From Selaginella moellendorffii (lineage: Eukaryota; Streptophyta; Lycopodiopsida; Selaginellales; Selaginellaceae), in the NCBI RefSeq assembly GCF_000143415.4, contig NW_003314369.1, forward strand, positions 147,939 through 211,938: a stretch of 64,000 nucleotides of DNA, read 5' to 3'. The notes under the pieces were generated by a model, which was given only the letters and a program-made list of their open reading frames with translations, was not told the origin of the DNA and ran no database searches. A program made the translations under genes and the position numbers. Shown piece after piece: positions 19,277-30,549 of this stretch (position 1 is its first letter; each line of letters starts with the position of its first letter).

Positions 19277-21154
19277 ATGAGAGCGCGCATTGAAAGTCTT
19301 GTCCGTCTCATTCGAAGCTGTGGAGAATCCAGAGATTTACTCGCTGCCAAGAGCCTCCATGCCCGCATTGCCAACACCCCAGATCTACACGAGAACGATC
19401 GAAGGTACCTCTCCAATCTCCTCGTCCAGATGTATGGCAAGTGCGGCGATGTCGACCAAGCACGCCGTGTGTTTGAGACGATCCAGCCCAAGAACACATT
19501 CTCGTGGAGCATCATGATGGGCGCCTTCACTCTAAACGGGCACGTCCACGACGCCAAAGCCGTGTTTGATGCAATGCCATCGCGGGATGTTGTGGCTTGG
19601 AACGCGCTGGTGGGATTGTTTGCACGGGCGGGGATGCTGGAATCGGCGAAGATGGTCTTCGACAAGAGCCCGGGGTGGGATCCGGCGTCCTGGACGAGCT
19701 TGGTGATGGAACTTGCCCAAAAGGGGCATCTTGACGAAGCAAAGTCCCTCTTTGATCGATGCCTCCACAAGGATGTGATTCTCAATACCGCAATGCTCAC
19801 TGCGTTTGTCCAGCACAGGCGAATAGATGGCGCCAAGTCTGTGTTTGATTTGATGCCGCAAAGAAACGTAGTCTCGTGGAACGCTCTCATTTCTGGATTT
19901 GCCAAAGGCGGGAATCTCAAGCATCTGCGAGAGCTATTTGATAGAATGCCGCACTGGGACTCTGTGGCCTGTACGGCAGTGATCGCAGCCCTTGGTAACG
20001 CGGGGAGGATTGAGGAGGCCGAGCTTGTGTACGGCCTCATGGCCGAGCAGAGCGACGTGTCGTGCACCGCCATGTTCCTGGCATATGCCGAGAACGGGCA
20101 TCTGGAGGATGCCGAGCGCATATTCTCAGGGCTAAAGCACAGCAAGGACGTTGTGGTGTGGACCGCAATGCTGGTGGTGTACGGCCAGAAGGGCTTTGTG
20201 GAGTCATCGAAAAGAATCTTTAGATGCATGCCAACGAGGAATCTTGTGACGTGGAACGCGATGGTTCAGGCATATGCCGAGAATGGGAATCTGGATCTCG
20301 CGCACGCGGCGTTCCACAGGATGCCTGCCACTGACGTGGTGTCATGGAACGCGTTGAGCACGGCATTGGCGATGAACGGCGAGATCGACGCCGCGTGGCA
20401 CGTTTTCGACTCGGTCAGGCCCGAGAAAAACCTCCAGTCGTGGAATGGGGTTATGGTGGTGGCTGCCCAGTCGGGGCAGGCCAAGCGGCTCTTCGATACG
20501 TGTCCAAAGTGGGACGTTGTCTCGTGGACGGCCCTGATCGTCTCGTACGGGCAGCACGGATCCCTAGCCGAGGCAGAGTCGGTGTTCGAATCCGCGTGTG
20601 CCCATCTCGACCCCGCTTGCTGGAATGCTATGATTGTAATTTTTGTCCAAAATGGCCACCTGGCCAAAGCCAGGGGCTTGTTTGAGAGAATGGCCACCCG
20701 GGATTCTATAACCTGGAACGCCATGGTGTCGGCTCACGCACAGAATGGCCACCTTGACGTGGCAGTGGAATTCCTGCACGGAATGTGCCTTGAGGGGAGG
20801 AAGCTCAATCCGGAATCTTTTAGATGCATTCTCGTTGCGTGTAGCTACGGTGGTAACGTGGGTGAAGCATGGAAGTACTTTGTGTCACTGAGGGGTGACC
20901 ATGCCATAAACCCGTCCAAGGACCATTACTGTTGCATGGTTGATACTTTGGGACGAGCTGGGAGGCTGAGTGAGGCGCAAGAGCTTATTTGTGCCATGCC
21001 TTACATTGCTGATGTGGAGTGGGCATCTTTGCTTGCCTCTTGTGCTACTTACAAGGATGACTATCGAGCCAAACAAGCAGCCAACGTTCTTTTCAAGCTC
21101 CAGCCAGAAATCTCAGCGCCTTATGTCACATTATCAAATGTTTATTGTGGGTGA
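19277..21154 (+). CDS. PLS/P-type pentatricopeptide repeat (PPR) protein, 625 aa, intronless
   Basis: Organellar RNA-binding protein. Repeats of about 31-35 residues run from residue 45 to 600, with recurring signatures such as LVQMYGKCGDVDQARRVFE, DVVSWNALISGFAKGGN and DVVAWNALVGLFARAGMLES. The C-terminal part (YCCMVDTLGRAGRLSEAQEL, EWASLLASCATYKDDYRAKQ, LSNVYCG) is the start of the E domain found in plant C-to-U editing factors. The frame stops right after LSNVYCG, so the rest of E, E+ and DYW is absent. No mitochondrial presequence is obvious at the first ATG, and an upstream exon or a partner supplying DYW is possible. There are no stops or shifts. It lies between the arms of a long inverted repeat. 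Confidence 0.9.
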   Translation: MRARIESLVRLIRSCGESRDLLAAKSLHARIANTPDLHENDRRYLSNLLVQMYGKCGDVDQARRVFETIQPKNTFSWSIMMGAFTLNGHVHDAKAVFDAMPSRDVVAWNALVGLFARAGMLESAKMVFDKSPGWDPASWTSLVMELAQKGHLDEAKSLFDRCLHKDVILNTAMLTAFVQHRRIDGAKSVFDLMPQRNVVSWNALISGFAKGGNLKHLRELFDRMPHWDSVACTAVIAALGNAGRIEEAELVYGLMAEQSDVSCTAMFLAYAENGHLEDAERIFSGLKHSKDVVVWTAMLVVYGQKGFVESSKRIFRCMPTRNLVTWNAMVQAYAENGNLDLAHAAFHRMPATDVVSWNALSTALAMNGEIDAAWHVFDSVRPEKNLQSWNGVMVVAAQSGQAKRLFDTCPKWDVVSWTALIVSYGQHGSLAEAESVFESACAHLDPACWNAMIVIFVQNGHLAKARGLFERMATRDSITWNAMVSAHAQNGHLDVAVEFLHGMCLEGRKLNPESFRCILVACSYGGNVGEAWKYFVSLRGDHAINPSKDHYCCMVDTLGRAGRLSEAQELICAMPYIADVEWASLLASCATYKDDYRAKQAANVLFKLQPEISAPYVTLSNVYCG

Positions 21155-22092
21155 TTCAGTGTCATACATAATTACTCTAAGTGTACTTCAGACTCAATCC
21201 ATCCAAAACCTGCTGTGCAAATGCCATGCAGCACATTCTAAGTACCTCCTGCATTCATCGCCTCCAAGCTCAAGTGTCTACCAGACATCTCTCTTCAGCT
21301 CTTCCATTAGCTTGGACCTAGATCTTTAGCAGTCAAATCCACCATGCTCAGTGGTACTCGTCTCTCAAGTAGTAAGTTCCCACCATTCTTGTATTTTGTG
21401 TGAGGATTGTCTCATAAAAATCTGTGCCATTGGCTAATTTCTCCTGCAAAGTCTTGAGATTGTGGTTAGCAATCCCAATAATCTCCTGAGTATCAACTTT
21501 GCCATTCTGAATCTGGACGAAGCCTTCAGGAACAAGAACATCATAGGACCACTTATAGGGATGTCATGACAACCACAGTCCCATGGCCATTTTGGATGGT
21601 TACCATCGCATGCTTAGCTGCGTGCGTAGAGACTGCCTTGAAACAGTGCATCTGACTTTGAATTGTGTTCTGCAAACTTCCGTTTAACCTGCTCAGTTTT
21701 AATGTTTTAGGTTTGCGTCTTTTGGCTGCCTGTAGAACATGTCATTTGTCATGCACGAATATAATTTGTCCTCCATTCTTAGACCCAGAGCCTGGATCCT
21801 CTTCAACTTCAGCCACTGTAGCTTTCTTCATCCTTGTCCTCCATTGTAACTACTTCTACATGATCTTCAGATTCTTCAGGTGCACGCTTGCACTTTCTAA
21901 GTTTCTCCACCCTGTCAATGAGCTCTGGGCCTCTGTACAACTCCTTTGTCCGAAGGGATCGTGGTGCCTTTCACTGCATAATATTTCTATGCTGACACCA
22001 AAGTGAAGTTGGCAGTGAAGAGATCTCCGTTGTAGTAGTTTGGAGCAATCTCTGCAGGGTTCGTAACTCTGCCATTTGTTATCCACTGGCCA
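21155..22092 (-). other. Unidentified gene relic(s), minus strand
   Basis: No long frame. On the minus strand 21570-21340 stays open for 70 codons and looks protein-like (YDVLVPEGFVQIQNGKVD, IIGIANHNLKTLQEKLANG), ending in TGA. Another protein-like piece (PAEIAPNYYNGDLFTANFT) lies at 22060-22000 and breaks at a stop. I recognise neither. They may be two exons of one decayed gene. Plus-strand frames here are by-products. Confidence 0.35.
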
Positions 22093-23432
22093 TGAATTAT
22101 TTTAATTAGTTAATTAGGCTTTTCCCTAAATTGATGTAAACAAAAGGGAGCCCTTTTAACCTCAGTGAAAAATTTGTTATGTTGGTTTTTTCATAAATGA
22201 AATTTTAAAAAATTTAATTAATTTTTACAACTTTTTTGTACACTGTAGCATGCAACCACACTCCCATATAAATCATGTTTAAGTTTGTAACAAACAAATT
22301 TCAAGATCCATCTAGAGATGATTTGGCTAGCAATAATCAATCATAAAGACTAGGTAGTCTTAGTGTTATTATTATTAATATTATTTATTAATCCAATTGA
22401 TAAAATGGATTTCTATAAATATAGATAAACACAAAATTAATTTTATTGCATATAGAATAAACTAGAATATACTAAGAAATGCCATGGTTTAAATATATTT
22501 ATACATTATAAATACAAGATTAATCTAAATAAACAACAAGAATATTCAACTATATCCTAGGTATATTCACTAGATATTAGAGCTACTAAAGCTCATAACA
22601 ACCCAAAAAGCACATGTATGTACACAAACAAAGCATAAGAAGGAAAGAAGTTGGGAGAAAAGCTGAAAGAAGCAAATTTTCATGAAAAAATCCTATTCAA
22701 AGGATGTAAAACATGCAATCTAAAGATTGAGTTGCAAAAACGTTTTTTGCCACTTTGCCAATTGATGTCTAACCACTCCCTTGCAATGGATCACTCTAGC
22801 CTTAGTATAAACTACTTAGAATATAGAACTGCAATGCCTAATCATTATACTTCTATTAATATAATCTAAAACACAATACATATGTGATCACTCCATTCTC
22901 TTGGTCCTTGTATGTGGTAATTTTCTCTCCAACCCCAATATACACACCCTTCTATTGGAGCTTAGATCGGCCTTTATTTAGTGTTTTGTGTTCACTTGAG
23001 GAACTATTAAAGAAACATGCTTGATGAAATCTAAACTATCTAATCTCTTGGTATTGTTTTTTTAGGCAAATATGAGATTGTGCAAATGAATTTATCTATA
23101 TATAATAAATATATCCGAAGAATTACTTTCCATATTCATTATTTTTTAAATCAAAAATTAAACTTCTGCAGTTAATTCCATGCTAGACTGCCTCTAGTAC
23201 ATGTTGCCATGAGGCCCAACACTAATGCTAATAAACTATGTTGCCATTCATTGTCACAAAACTAGTTTAGAAAGTAATCAAATAAAAAATTATCAGGTAG
23301 TTTTAAGGTAATTTCACTTAATTTCTTTATATCACTTCCCATTAGTGATAAACAAGATTATTTAACTAGAAAAAATTTAGGAGCTGAAAATCATAGCCAT
23401 TGGATTAAATAATATCTTAGAATATCATTAGA
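22093..23432 (-). repeat. Right arm of the long inverted repeat, with a flipped core
   Basis: 22093-22850 and 23060-23432 are complementary to 17060-17512 and 16455-16830. The core, about 22856-23058 (TACTTCTATTAA, ATGTGATCACTCCAT, TTAGTGTTTT, GATGAAATCTAAACTATCTA), instead matches 16840-17050 in the same direction. The core was therefore inverted in one arm. No coding content. Confidence 0.8.
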
Positions 23433-23689
23433 TACTAGAAATTTGATAGGCAGTTTTGCTTTGTTTCAAGGGCCTAAATGCAGGAGAAGGAGCTGCTTGA
23501 GAGCTATGGAGTTGTCGGGCTTTAAAAAACTTGAGGTAAAGGTCTTGAGATAGAGATAGAGTTCTATGAGTTGTACAGTTTTTGGAGTTTTAGATTGTCT
23601 ATGATCCCATAAAGAGGTATGAAGAGTTCACCAAGGAGCTCCAAAGCTTGGGTGGTTTTGCTCAAAATCTTACATTATTTTTGCCATCC

Positions 23690-24104
23690 AAGGTATGTAT
23701 AGTTTTCCCAAAGTTTTCTTCTTGGATAGAGCTAAAGAACTTTATAACCAGATCAATGTTTTCTTGGGAATCATGAGCAAGAGACCTGATGGCTACCACG
23801 ATTTAACATCTCTCTTTCATGTAAGCTTCTGGGTTTTTTTTTTTTTCTTCTTGTTCTAGTTTCTCAAGAAACTTTTCACTCAGGTGATTAGCCTGGGAGA
23901 TACTTTAAAGTTTTTAGTCTCTCCTTCTAAAAAGAAAGACTCACTTACAACAAATGTGTTTGGAATCTCACTTGACAACTCAAACTTGGTAAAACTATCC
24001 ATTCCTTTGTTTCTGAGGATTTACAAAACATTTGTGTGATTCTTTGGCAAGGTGATCAAAGCTCTAAATCTTTATAGAAAGAAGACCAGGAGAGACACAT
24101 ACTC
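23690..24104 (+). pseudogene. ispE: 4-diphosphocytidyl-methylerythritol kinase (ispE/CMK) fragment, copy A
   Basis: Three exon-like pieces separated by GT-AG introns: INVFLGIMSKRPDGYHDLTS (to 23820), VISLGDTLKFLVSPSKKKDS (23884-23987) and VIKALNLYRKKT (24053-24104). They match the N-terminal third of plant plastid IspE, the GHMP kinase of the MEP isoprenoid pathway. Homology stops abruptly at 24104, where the partner-gene relic begins, so the ATP-binding region is missing. The upstream stretch from 23443 is shared with copies B and C. Confidence 0.8.
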
Positions 24105-24344
24105 GCCATCCCAGCATACTCGTCGACGGCCTAGACGCGAGTGAATCCAAGAAGGTGAATGCCCACATTGTGTACCATGGCCAAGATCCTGCACACCAAG
24201 CTCTCCAAGGCACAGCCATAGCTGCGTGCTTGCCCGATCAAATGCCTCACGTCCACCACCTCCATTCTGCCCTAGCATACTCCACCAAGGAGCAAGCAAT
24301 AGATAAGTTCGTACAAAACTGTAAAATAGAAGCCGCTTAAACAA
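24105..24344 (-). pseudogene. Partner-gene relic P1 (5' half only)
   Basis: On the minus strand it matches the start of the divergent partner at 56084-56320 (LAMVHNVGIHLLGFT, ESLVGRILAM), but it is cut at 24105 before the charged C-terminal part. It lies divergent to the CR copy at 24470, as in the other two modules. Function unknown. Confidence 0.55.
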
Positions 24345-24469
24345 ACAAAAGTGTGGTTGAGTTTTCGCTTTTTGTCTCTTGTGTTTATAATTGAGTTAGT
24401 GGTCTAAAACACCAGGCCGTCGGATTCTAGGGCGCCAGGGTTTTGAGATAGGGTTTCAGCTAAGGAGGA

Positions 24470-26757
24470 ATTGGCTAAGGTGGAAGCTCAAATCGGGCTT
24501 CTTGAGCCGCAGATCCAAGCGGCTGGGGAATCTTTTCTCTCTGCCCTTCAGAGTGGCAATCAATCTCTGGCGGAATATTGGCGGAATGAAAAAGAACAGC
24601 TGCGGAAGGAGAAAGGGCAGCTGCGGGAGGAAAAACTCGTCCTCCTCAGAAGTAATGGTAAGTCATTTGGGGCGTTTTGCTGTGTGTTGTGGATATGTGT
24701 GCTTCCATGTGGCTATGGCTGCTTTCGGCCATGGTTAAGGATTTTGCCTGAGGTAGCTTCAATTCGCTTTTATTTTGGGTTGCTGGAAGTGTGGCTAGTT
24801 GCTGCTGGCGGGCGCATACTCCCTTGTGGATCCTTGTTTATGGCTGTGGCTGTTGAGACCCTTGATTCTGGCCATGTTTTCTTTTCTTCCGGAATTAATA
24901 CTAACATTGTTATGTTCTGAATGTTTCAGTGCCCCATGGAATCGGCGGATCTGGTACGCAATTGTGAAAGCCCTTTGTTTCCTTGCATGTCCCCCCTGTT
25001 TTCTCTTTGATCTGTGATGTCGGAAGTCCCAGTTTTTGTCCAGTTCTTGGTATTCCTGGTGAGGTCTTGCTTCTGATGGCGTCGCTGTTGGATTTGGTCT
25101 TGGGTGCTTGTGCCTGGCTTGTGGTTGTAATTGAATTTATGGCCATCTGCTTGGTATGTGGCCCCTTGCGTTCTATCAATGCTGTCTGTCTTCTTCGGCT
25201 TGGAGCTCTTCCCCCTGGGATGACTGTTTTGCCGTCGTTTGAAGGTTTCCTGCCTCACACTAGAGTTTGCTCAGAGCGGTATTTGCCTGCTTGTAGCAGT
25301 TCTTGTCTGATCCGTGCATTCGTATCTTTCTTCAGTTGTACCAGATGGTGTGGCGGCCCTTGTAAGGGCTACTGATACTCCAGATTCTAAATTCTGGATT
25401 TTAGATAGCGATGCACTGCGAAATTATGACCAACCTTTCCTGCTATGGAAACGAAAGGCGTATGCGAGTCTAGAATCCAAAATCCGGGAGCTGCGCAGCA
25501 ACTTCACTTCCTTCATCGTCCTAGGCACTGCAGGGATAGGGAAATCGTTCTTTGGCTATCACTGGATTATTAGGCTGGGCCAAATGGGGCAAGAAAAGGC
25601 GTTATACAAGGTTGGCAAGGTTGTTTACATCCTGAATTTGCGAAGCCGATATGTTGAAGGTGGTTATGACATGAATGGCCAAATTATACGCCAAATGCTG
25701 GACTATCAGTCAATGTGGCTAGTGATAGATGGGAAGCAGGAGACGCCTTTACCTGGCAAGTGTCGAGTTCTTTTGGTTTGCTCATCTAAGAAGAAAAACT
25801 ACCAGGAGTTTGGCAAGGGGGGACTTTGTTGCATGCTTTATATGTCGGTGTGGTCCAGGGAGGAGATTGGGGAATTCCTTGACGACTTTGAGCCTTACCG
25901 AACTAGTTATGGGAACATGAATGTGGTGGACAGAAAGGAAGGGCTTGACAACTTCGATTATTTGGGTGGAGTTCCTAGGTATGTACTGCGTGCAACAAAG
26001 CTGAAAGAGGGGAAGTCCTTGGCCAAGAGTGCGGTTGAGTCGTTCGGATCAAGTGTATCCAAAGCGGCTAAAATTTTGTCAGGAGGGTACGTGAAAAAAG
26101 TCAGCGACTGCATTCTGCACATCGTGGCAACTGAGGACCACAGCGAAAAGACATCAGTTTGCAAGCGAGGCTTTGATGACAGAGCTTGGGAATCAATATC
26201 TGCGTGCTGGAGCTGTGCCTGTGGTGGGATTTCTGAAAGAAACATTCACCTGCCCTTGGGTGGGGGCTCTGTGGGGGAAGCTTTATGAGCCTCTTGTGCA
26301 TAGGCTACTGTTGAAGGGTGGTGATTTTGTTATCAAGGCAGTTTATGCTAATGGACGCTCCGGTCCTGAGACTTCCGTTCATATTGGACCTCATATCATG
26401 CTGGAGGCAAGTTCTGCGGGTGAGTTTGGAGGAAAGATGGGGATGGGCAAGTACGTGCAACCAACTTCTGAAGTCTTTCCGAGCATTGATTCTGGTATGG
26501 ATGAAGACATTCTCATTCAGGTCTTCAAGAGAGTGGATGGAAAACACGGCTTTGAAGCGAGTGGCTTAGAAATGGTGGATGCTGCGTTGAAGAGACCAAG
26601 CTACAGGTTGTGGTCGTGTGTTCCAAAAGAGACGTTTCCGCGAACTGGATGGCAGCAATACCAGAATAATAATGATGGAGACTATGGGAGAGGAAATGCA
26701 GTATTTGGGAAGAAGCAGCAGTTTGTTGTTCAAGTGGACTACGAGGATGCACGATGA
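24470..26757 (+). pseudogene. Crinkler/RHS-like NTPase-nuclease (CR copy 1), disabled
   Basis: Exons by comparison with the intact copy: about 24470-24657, 24930-24953 and 25336-26757. Relative to the intact copy it lacks the bases holding the ATG. It also has a 2-base deletion near 26154, which shifts the frame just before the SEALMTELG region and leaves two overlapping frames (25314-26288 and 26173-26757). GTAGIGKS and GGVPRYVLRATKL are intact. It is nearly identical in sequence to the other copies, so the duplication is recent. Confidence 0.75.
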
Positions 26758-26867
26758 AGCTTCTGTTTTTTTATATATATACTTACAATATAAATTTCTC
26801 GGTAAATCAAAGTTTTTAATAAAATACTAGAAATTGCCCAGCAAAAAGCAGGTGGGTTGGCAAAGTG

Positions 26868-27041
26868 TGTGAGTGCTTTGAATATGGAAAGGGAATACAG
26901 AAATATGCATATCAATTAGCCCAAAAACCTTAGTTTATATACAGGAGCGAGTGGTTGGATTGAAACCAATCCAACGGCTATCAAAATCCTACTATGCTAA
27001 TATTAGTATACGGCATCGTAGCCGTACACTTGGCCCTCATA
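26868..27041 (-). repeat. 3' LTR (left) of the gypsy element
   Basis: 174 bp running TGTGAGTGC to CCCTCATA. It aligns along its length with the right LTR, with roughly ten differences by eye. It contains TTATATACAGGAGCGAGTGG. Confidence 0.85.
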
Positions 27042-27058
27042 TCATCCCCCCCCCTCTC
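27042..27058 (-). other. Polypurine tract
   Basis: On the minus strand GAGAGGGGGGGGGATGA lies directly inside the 3' LTR, the expected position of the plus-strand primer. Confidence 0.7.
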
Positions 27059-27234
27059 GGAATAATATAAGACCATCAGGGTGTTCTTGTAGACGGGCCG
27101 GGATCTGGAGGAACGTCAGGAGGAGGCATCGGAGGATCTGTAGGTGGTATTAACTGCTCCTGATCCTTTTGTATGAAATGTTTCAACCGCTGCACATGCA
27201 CAATCTCTAGAGGATCAGCCTGCTGGATGTCATG

Positions 27235-28473
27235 CTAAATCTCATAAACTTGTGGTTCAACTTGCCGCAACACCTGATACGGTCCTTTCCACTGTGGAAG
27301 GAGCCCCTTAGATAAACCACGTACCGTAAGATGGGGAAAACAGATTAATACCAAATCATCCACTTTGTACTCCGCAGGTGCACGATGATGGGAGTTGTAC
27401 CGCCGTTGTTGTCCCACTTGTACGCGGCCTAAGTGTTCGGTAGACTCTGCTCGAACAAGTGGAAGAATGCTTGTCAAATACTAATCCCATGATCTAGCAT
27501 CCGCAACTCATGGTAATCGTGAAGGTAAACCTAGCTCCGTTGGTAGTATTGGATCATGACCATATAGGAGTTTATATGGTGAAGCACCAACAGAACTCTG
27601 CACCCCTGTGCCATATGCATACCGAAGAGACGGCAAATAACCATCCCAATCTGAATGCTGAAAGTTCACATACTTCGCAATCATCCCTTTGAATGTCCGA
27701 ACAAGCCGTTCCACCAGACCGTCTGATTGTGGATGATAAGCACTCGTGAAAGTGTGGCGTATCCCCAACCGAGACGTCAAAACATGAAATGCCTTAGCCA
27801 TAAATGCGGGACTATTATCTGAAAAAATCTGCTCTGGACAAGAATGCTGGAACACCACTCGATTGAGGAGGAAGTATTCAATAGTAGTTGCAGAGGCACT
27901 AGCAAGAGCATCAACTTCCACCCAACGAGTCAAGTAGTCAGAAGCAATAATAACATATTCATTGCCAGCAGTTGACCGTGGAAAAGGTCCCATAAAATCA
28001 AACGCCACCAACTCAAATGGACGGGAAATTGCAATTGACTCCAACTATCCTTCCGTAGCCCGAGGGGGAGTATTATGAGCTTGGCACCAAACGCAGCTAC
28101 GCACATACCGGATAATATCACGTCGCATCTCCGGCTAATAGAAAGACCTGTGCAACTTCTCGGTTATACGACGATGTCTCATATGCCCTCCTAAAACAGG
28201 AGAATCATGGTAGGCATGGAGAAACAACGAAATAAAAATAGAAGGCACCACCAGCCTTAAATGATCATTAGGATCCGTCCCCACAAAATAAAGAAGGTCG
28301 TCTTCAAGGTGATATTGAGAATGTAAATGCCAGAAAAGCAAATCATCAACAAGTGATGCAGAATTCTCAAACCCATCTCGAAGCCTTCGAATCCACGGCT
28401 CAATCTTTTGAGCCTCGCGAACCTCATCAAGAGAAGGTAGATCTTGCTCTGTGTTGAACGTCAAGTATAGCAA
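27235..28473 (-). pseudogene. Gypsy integrase region
   Basis: HYHxxxH-like beginning (LHAYHDSPVLGGHMRHRRIT), an HHCC-type CxxC near 28090 (SCVWC), and a DDE core with VAFDFMGPF and HSCPEQIFSDNSPAF, then FTSAYHPQSDGLVER. The C-terminus has YKVDDLVLI and WKGPYQVL. Stops at 28137, near 28045, 27510, 27483 and 27237 are each explained by one transition. Confidence 0.85.
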
Positions 28474-29095
28474 CCGTCGACAGTACAGAATCCTCGTCTA
28501 GAAAATCCACAGAGACTGGAACAACAGGCTCGTCAGAAATATGAGAAGAGAATGGAAAAGGAAGAGGAGCTCGAGAAAGAGCATCAGCATCAGCCATAGA
28601 ACTCCCTAGGCGATGAACAACATCAAAATCATATATCTGAAGCTTCAAAGCCCATCGAGCAGTACGACCAACCAGGTTCTTCTGCTTCAATAATGAAGTA
28701 ACAGCAGCATAATCACCTTCAAGTAACTTCCGAGAACCATGTAGATATGTATGAAGTTTCTCGAAACCCCAAACTGTTGCTAAACACTCCTTCTCTGTCG
28801 TGGAGTAGTTCATTTCCACTAGTTGTAATGTATGGCTGATATACACAATAGGATGGTGTTGACCAGGCACACTCGAGCTCTCTTGTATCAACACACTTCC
28901 AAGACCAATGTCAGAAGCATCCACGCGCAAAATAAAAGGTCGAGTGTAGTCAGGATATGCCAAAACCGGAGGAGTCGTCAATAGCTCTTTGAGATCCCCG
29001 AATGCACACTCACAATTCGGAGACCAAATGAAAGATGATGTTGATGACTTCAGCAACATTCGCAACGGAGTAGTGCAGTTAGAAAGATGATCCAC
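28427..29095 (-). pseudogene. Gypsy RNase H domain and connection
   Basis: PFILRVDASDIGLGSVLIQE (catalytic Asp), SHTLQLVEMNYSTTEKECLA (catalytic Glu) and GRTARWALKLQIYDFDVVHR followed by DALSR. A one-base shift near 28460 separates it from the integrase frame. Confidence 0.85.
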
Positions 29096-29110
29096 AAAAT
29101 AACCAAGATA

Positions 29111-29698
29111 CTACATCTTGCCCAAGAAGCACTGCACATCATTCACACACTTCGGAGTAAGGAACTTTAGAACAGCCACAAGTTTATCAGGATCAACTTG
29201 CAAACCCTCACGAGAAATACGGTACCCAAGATAACTTGTATCCTTGGACCCAAACACGCACTTCGACCGCTTTAGCTTTAAACCAACGTCGCATAGCCAA
29301 TCCAACATTTTCCAAACATCACGAACGTACTCCTCCCACGTCCCCTCCGAGTGAATCAAAACATCATCAATGAAGTCAGTAGTCACCTTTGGCATATCAC
29401 AAAGAACTTCGTCTATCATCCGCTAGAAAGTTGCTAGAGCATTGTTTAAACCAAATAGCATCACCAAGAACTCGTACAAACCAAACGGTGTACGAAAAGC
29501 AGTCTTAGGAATATCTTTTTCGGCCATCAGTACTTGCCAGTACCCAGAAGCAAGATCTAGCTTGGTGAACCAACGACTTCGCCCTAGACAATCCAAGAGA
29601 TCAGCAGTGTGAGGAAGAGGGTACACATCCGGGATCGTCACTTCATTTAACGGACGATAGTCGATGCAGAAACGAATACTCCCATCAGGCTTCGTCAC
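29111..29698 (-). pseudogene. Gypsy reverse transcriptase core
   Basis: [54 protein letters not shown] and the FIDDVLIHS catalytic box (YxDD variant FIDD). TAG stops at 29425 and 29113 interrupt it. Confidence 0.9.
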
Positions 29699-29716
29699 AA
29701 GATGAGGTTCACATGC

Positions 29717-30528
29717 CTAAGGACTCCGCGACTTCCAAATAACACCCTTCTCCAACATCTCCTTGACGTTTGCATGTAAAATCTTGATCTCCTTGGGTGA
29801 CCGACAACGAACAAGAACCTTGATTGGACAAGCATCCCCAGTTGGAATCAGATGACATGTGGCAATCTTGGTCCCAGACAATACGTTAAATTCAAAGAGA
29901 TCAGAATACTCCTTTATGAGTCGGTCAACAGCTGCAACACAAAGATCATCGGAGGGATTGGAAAAGGGAAGAGCAGAACAAGATGGCAACATAGGAGCAA
30001 ATAGTGGGGGAACAAAAGTAATGGAAGCAGAGGTAGAAATAAAGGGATAAAGAGGTACGGAAGTGAGAGGAATGGATGAAACATAAGGAAGTATGAGACA
30101 AGGGGGAGAAGCCTCAAAGTTACACTTGGCATGATTGTGTTGCAACCAATCCATACCAAGAATGAGGTCAAAACTTGACTCGGCACCACCCGCAATGACT
30201 GCAACTCAAGCTCGAGATCGCCCACATGCACAACCAGGTCCGCCTCATCTCGTGCACATGCATGTGTACGGCCGTTGCCATAAAGAATGAAAACTGGATC
30301 TGCCGCACGACGCAAGTGTAGACGACAACGTGTGGCAACAGGTCGAGCAATAGAAGATAAACTCAAACTTGTATTAACCAACACGGAGAGAATAATAGGA
30401 GACCTCTTGTTATAAAAACGAGCTTGGAAAGTAAACACTAGATGAACCGGTGCCGAGTGAATCCCTTGATGATACTCCCGAAAGAAAGATGGAGGGGTCA
30501 CTAACTTATTTGCACAAGGTCCCTCCAT
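29717..30528 (-). pseudogene. Gypsy protease and RT N-terminal linker, frameshifted
   Basis: 30528-30180 has a long hydrophilic frame leading into a protease-like C-terminus. Near 30175 the frame shifts to GMDWLQHNHAKCNFE, the usual end of gypsy protease. The protease Asp motif is not clear: LVNTSLSLSSIA appears where DSGAxxNFI would be, so the catalytic Asp seems lost. Confidence 0.6.
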
Positions 30529-30549
30529 TACTCACGCGACTCCTCGTTT

